From positions 1,450-9,624 of the forward strand of contig QIAS01000362.1 of assembly GCA_003225615.1 (NCBI GenBank): 8,175 bases of DNA. The letters are read 5' to 3'. The notes beneath the pieces are model-generated. The model saw only the letters and a program-made list of their open reading frames with translations. It searched no databases and had not been told where the DNA came from. The translations under genes were made by a program, and so were the position numbers. Below are positions 5,648 to 8,175 of this stretch, in pieces. How positions within the stretch are numbered: the stretch's first letter is position 1; every line of letters starts with the position of its first letter. The stretch is from Acidobacteriota bacterium. Its GTDB lineage: Bacteria; Acidobacteriota; Terriglobia; Terriglobales; Acidobacteriaceae.

Positions 5648-6194
5648 CTAGCATGTGCTCACATCCGTAAAAGGCATTTGCCGCTGTGGGAAGTTGCCAA
5701 GATGTTGCCCGGTCGTAGCGTCGAAGTACTGAAGTAGCGGCGTATCCAGATTTGCCTTGAAATCGCCGCGTGTGATCGCGATGCCCAGAATGACGGAGCT
5801 CACCGTCTTGCTCACCGACTGCATGCTGTGCAGATCGCTGCCGTCGAAATACGGGTGCCATGCCGGGTCAAAGTAGTTGTACCATCCGGTCAGATGGGCG
5901 TTCAGGGGTCCGCGAGTCTTCGCCTCTTTTCCGTAAATTTGTGCGTAGTCGTGGGGATACTTGCGCTCGTAAACCTCTTTCCCGCAGCGGAACACTTGAA
6001 AGCTGTCAACTAGCGCATCTTTGCCACTGCCCAATTCCGCATCAAACGCCGGGCTTGTCCTTGGCCCAGCCCCGAGTTGGCCAAGGCGTTCCACTGGAAT
6101 CCTTGCTCTGAGCATCGAGTTCCCCGGGTGATGCAACATAGATCAAAAGGACGAAGTGCGCGAGTGACAGGACCAGGCGGGACGTCAGAGTCAT
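5648..6194 (-). pseudogene. Decayed exported serine hydrolase (class C beta-lactamase-like family)
   Basis: The original start is ATG at 6194 with GAGGG seven bases upstream. It encodes a signal peptide (LVLSLAHFVLLIYVASPG) and then GTPWPTRGWAKDKPGV before a stop at 6042-6044. The homology continues in another frame from about 6049: AFDAELGSGKDALVDSF, then KEAKTRGPLNAHLTGWYNYF, then LHSMQSVSKTVSSVILG. The catalytic SxxK is S(5816-5818)VSK. Family members known to me have about 13 extra residues at the frame change, so a deletion of non-triplet length is likely. Family resemblance ends after LLQYFD (about 5720). The remaining two thirds, with the Tyr motif and HxG, is gone, and 24 unrelated residues lead to a stop. 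Intact relatives of about 400 residues hydrolyse esters, amides or beta-lactams outside the cytoplasm. This copy cannot be active. Confidence 0.8.
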
Positions 6195-6593
6195 TAGTCG
6201 CCCTCAGTAGGTTTTGCAGAGCTTCGGAGCGAGATCGTACGGTCACGGCCTAGACATGTCAAACGCGACTCGTAGGCTGGCAACGACTGCCCCCATCTCC
6301 ATGAAAAATTTCCCCACTGGCGTCGGGATTCGCTATTGGCGCTGCGGGTACAGAATAAGTCTTGGCTTCGTGGCGTTTCTGCACCGAGCACGCGAGGGTC
6401 ACGGCGTCGGCACCGTTCGGGCGCGCGGCCGTGTCGGGAACCGGCACGCTTGACGACAGAATCCAGCCGCCGAATCACTCGATATCGGAGGCGCAAGGGC
6501 CATTGGCAGGTGCAGGACCTTCGGGAAGCCCATTGCGATGCAGTTCTGAAGTCGCGGGTCGGGATTAGTATTCGTCCCGCTGATACGGCAGTG
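6195..6593. other. Non-coding stretch, no gene supported
   Basis: About 400 bases lie between the sigma-54 activator and the serine hydrolase remnant. Several short frames are open on both strands, the best on the - strand at 6259-6447, but none has a ribosome-binding site, a recognisable motif or a family resemblance. It may be degenerate sequence from lost genes. Confidence 0.5.
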
Positions 6594-6619
6594 GGCGCTA
6601 CTGCACGCGCGGTAGCACC
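6594..6619 (-). terminator. Hairpin just downstream of the sigma-54 activator stop
   Basis: On the - strand GGTGCTAC (6612-6619) pairs with GTAGCGCC (6594-6601) over eight pairs including one G-U, with a 10-base GC-rich loop. It begins nine bases after the stop codon. No T tract follows. Confidence 0.4.
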
Positions 6620-6627
6620 TTCAGCTC

Positions 6628-7650
6628 CTAGGCCGCTGGCACCACATCTCGGCTGCTTTCGAAAGTGGGGCGGCTAATCCCCAGCTTGTGCATCTTGTGG
6701 ATCAGGGTAGTTCGTTTCAAACCAAGCTTGGCGGCTGCGCCTTTCGGTCCGCCGATCACCCACCCGACTCCCTCAAGCGTTCCCAAAATCAGAGTGCGTT
6801 CGGAGTCCCTCAGAGTAGTTCCAGCCGGAGAACTGACGACACTTCGAGTCGCTGTGGTCGTCGGCAAAGGATTGGGAAGCACGCCATCGTTGGAAAGGAT
6901 CACGGCACGTTCAATCAGATTCTGCAGTTCGCGGATATTTCCCGGCCAGTGGTAGGAGCTGAGCGCAGACATTGTTTCCGACGGAATCTGTTCGATCTGC
7001 TTACCCATCACGCGGCCACACTTCTCAACAAAATGTGCCACCAGGCCGGGAATGTCTTCGCGGCGGTCACGCAACGGGGGCAACTCGATCGGAAACACAT
7101 TCAGGCGATAGTACAAATCATTGCGGAATTGCCCTTCCCTCACCATCTCCTTGAGATCACGATTGGTTGCGGTCACCAGGCGAACGTCCACCTGATGCGT
7201 CCGAGTGCTGCCCAAGCGCTCAAATTCCTGTTCCTGCAGTACACGCAGCAGTTTGGGTTGCAGGGCCGGCGGAATATCGCCCACCTCATCCAGGAAGAGA
7301 GTGCCCTTGTCGGCCAATTCGAAGCGTCCGGTCTTTTGCATGATGGCTCCGGTGAAAGCGCCCTTCTCATGTCCAAAAAGTTCACTTTCCAGCAGATCCA
7401 GGGGAATGGCAGCGCAATTCACTCTTACAAACGGGCGTCCGCAGCGTGAGCTGAGGTTGTGAATCGCGTGCGCGATCAGCTCCTTGCCCGTGCCGGTTTC
7501 TCCCTGGATAAGAACAGTGGAACCGGTAGGCGCTACGCGTTCAACCTGTTCGAGCACCGCTTCCAGAGCAGGGCTATTGCCTATGATCTGTTCAAATCTG
7601 CGCTCACAAGGTGCTGGATCAGGACTTGCGAATTTTGCGAAAGCTCCCAC
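6628..7650 (-). CDS. Sigma-54-dependent transcriptional activator (AAA+ and Fis-type HTH, no receiver)
   Basis: The 340-residue protein is a bacterial enhancer-binding protein that uses ATP to remodel sigma-54 RNA polymerase. It has a short N-terminus (about 20 residues), then the AAA+ domain: Walker A GETGTGK (50-56), the sigma-54-contacting GAFTGA loop (97-102) in GHEKGAFTGA, Walker B GTLFLDE (116-122), arginine-finger region RNDLYYRLN (176-184) and sensor II WPGNIREL (235-242). A variable linker leads to a Fis-type helix-turn-helix, GPKGAAAKLGLKRTTLIHKM (301-320). All key motifs are intact. Typical NtrC proteins carry an N-terminal receiver or GAF domain; here the receiver is a separate upstream gene, 32 bases away, and is broken. 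The start is GTG with a perfect AGGAGG six bases upstream. Target promoters are not visible in this window. Confidence 0.92.
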   Translation of the reverse strand: MGAFAKFASPDPAPCERRFEQIIGNSPALEAVLEQVERVAPTGSTVLIQGETGTGKELIAHAIHNLSSRCGRPFVRVNCAAIPLDLLESELFGHEKGAFTGAIMQKTGRFELADKGTLFLDEVGDIPPALQPKLLRVLQEQEFERLGSTRTHQVDVRLVTATNRDLKEMVREGQFRNDLYYRLNVFPIELPPLRDRREDIPGLVAHFVEKCGRVMGKQIEQIPSETMSALSSYHWPGNIRELQNLIERAVILSNDGVLPNPLPTTTATRSVVSSPAGTTLRDSERTLILGTLEGVGWVIGGPKGAAAKLGLKRTTLIHKMHKLGISRPTFESSRDVVPAA

Positions 7651-7656
7651 AGAGAA

Positions 7657-7662
7657 CCTCCT
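7657..7662 (-). promoter_or_regulatory. Strong ribosome-binding site for the sigma-54 activator
   Basis: On the - strand this is AGGAGG, six bases before GTG at 7650. It shows the activator is translated as its own polypeptide and not as the C-terminal half of a fused receiver protein. Confidence 0.75.
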
Positions 7663-7682
7663 GGGCTTGCGTGCACGGTTTG

Positions 7683-8032
7683 TTAACGAGGGTAACTCCC
7701 CAAGGCCGCTCGAACACTTTCGAGCAGGGCTTCATCATCGAACGGTTTTGCCAGGAACTCCACTGCGCCAGCTCCCGTATCTTTTCGTCGCCGTGGGCGG
7801 TGATAAAGATGGTGGGAATCCGGCAGTGCTCCGCGTTCAGCTTTGCCTGCAGTTCCAAACCGGAGATTCCCGGCATGCGGATATCCGCGATTAAGCATGC
7901 AGTCTGGTGTTGTTGCCCGGAGGTCAGGAATTCCTCCGCCGATGCAAACGCTTGGGCCGGCAATCCGACCGCTCTCAGCAGGCCCTGTAAAGCGCTGCGC
8001 ATCAAATCATCGTCATCTACAATCGCAACCAT
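7683..8032 (-). pseudogene. Receiver-only response regulator (FixJ-like receiver), frameshifted
   Basis: A CheY-like receiver is readable in two frames. The first starts MVAIVDDDDLMRSALQGLL with the acidic pocket, includes ADIRMPGISGLELQ with the phospho-acceptor Asp (50 from this start), and IFITAHGDEKIRE with the conserved Thr. The second contributes GAGAVEFLAKPFDDEALL with the conserved Lys, then ESVRAALGSYPR and TAA at 7683-7685. The frame changes at about 7770-7778. Related receivers have about 10 residues between HGD and GAV; here 17 bases remain, so about 13 bases appear deleted in helix 4. Without a frame change, translation continues to 7619, past the next gene's start, and lacks the Lys and the last helix. 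Start ATG at 8032 was chosen for AGGGGA eight bases upstream. It was probably the phosphorylatable partner in a two-component system whose kinase is not in the window. Confidence 0.82.
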
Positions 8033-8040
8033 GTTCGTCT

Positions 8041-8046
8041 TCCCCT
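8041..8046 (-). promoter_or_regulatory. Ribosome-binding site deciding the receiver start
   Basis: On the - strand this is AGGGGA, eight bases before ATG at 8032. An in-frame ATG at 8056 would add eight residues, but its nearest purine-rich sequence is about 16 bases away. Confidence 0.5.
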
Positions 8047-8062
8047 GCGTGGCCATAGTGTG

Positions 8063-8106
8063 AACGTATCAACTCCCCCAGAACGGCGCAATCATACGTT
8101 GGTATG
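8063..8106 (-). promoter_or_regulatory. Candidate promoter/operator for the receiver-activator pair
   Basis: TATGAT on the - strand (8091-8096) resembles a -10 box, about 60 bases before the receiver start; no good -35 is found at the right distance. It lies within two overlapping inverted repeats: AACGTAT (8063-8069) with ATACGTT (8094-8100), and CATAC/GTATG (8093-8106). An operator overlapping the promoter is possible but unproven. Confidence 0.25.
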
Positions 8107-8165
8107 CAGGCACTAACACCCCGTGATCAGAGCCATTGCAGGCCCTAATTGCGAAAGCAGCTAAG

Positions 8166-8174
8166 AGGGGAGGA
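8166..8174 (+). promoter_or_regulatory. Ribosome-binding-site-like sequence at the window edge
   Basis: AGGGGAGGA on the + strand would suit a divergent gene starting just beyond position 8175. No start codon is visible inside the window. Confidence 0.3.
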
Positions 8175-8175
8175 C

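Noticed and set aside
6259..6447. A - strand open frame between the activator and the serine hydrolase remnant
   Set aside because: I recognise no family, signal or start site. It may be chance or an unrecognisable remnant.
6688..7449. A 253-codon open frame on the + strand
   Set aside because: It lies entirely antisense to the sigma-54 activator, whose motifs are intact. Its translation has no recognisable domain and no ribosome-binding site.
1..8175. CRISPR array, rRNA, riboswitch or sigma-54 (-24/-12) promoter
   Set aside because: I read both strands for regularly spaced repeats and for GG-N10-GC promoter elements ahead of each gene and found nothing convincing.

Overview
This window looks like soil-bacterial DNA. 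The protein families point most towards Acidobacteriota: an exported fibronectin-III-like protein whose wording resembles acidobacterial homologues, a large di-heme peroxidase, a bacterial enhancer-binding protein with a Fis-type C-terminus, and an IS110 remnant. That assignment rests on remembered family resemblance and is only moderately supported. Base composition is moderate to high GC, except for a clearly AT-rich stretch near 5500-5650.

Layout from left to right. Positions 1-291 hold the C-terminal third of an alpha/beta hydrolase on the + strand. Five bases after its stop lies a 26-base piece matching the 3' end of a tRNA, including CCA, which looks like an attachment-site scar. Next is an intact class V PLP-dependent aminotransferase on the - strand (561-1688), with Asn in place of the usual pyridine-contacting Asp. 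Positions 1935-2398 form a wreck: the RuvC-like N-terminus of an IS110 transposase (start codon lost, frameshifted at a T8 run) joined to the C-terminus of an unrelated conserved protein that carries an internal 45-bp duplication. A - strand pair follows: a large di-heme cytochrome c peroxidase/MauG-type protein (3066-4823), then a small exported fibronectin-III-like protein (2523-2966), separated by a perfect 11-bp hairpin. A small conserved hypothetical gene (5216-5482, + strand) diverges from the cytochrome gene. An AT-rich spacer leads to a decayed exported serine hydrolase (5648-6194, - strand), which is frameshifted near its N-terminus and cut off after the SxxK motif. The right end is a two-gene - strand regulatory unit: a receiver-only response regulator broken by an inferred 13-base deletion (7683-8032), followed by an apparently intact sigma-54 activator (AAA+ plus Fis HTH) without its own receiver (6628-7650).

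Taken together, five genes look intact, and three to four of the remaining loci are clear pseudogenes or fragments. A tRNA 3' scar and a transposase remnant lie among them. The simplest reading is an eroding accessory region near an old integration site. The intact genes do not form an obvious pathway. The most distinctive functional pairing is the cytochrome with its neighbouring secreted protein, both probably periplasmic or extracytoplasmic. The most distinctive regulatory situation is an orphan sigma-54 activator whose partner receiver is broken. I did not find convincing evidence for a new defence system, CRISPR array or biosynthetic cluster.
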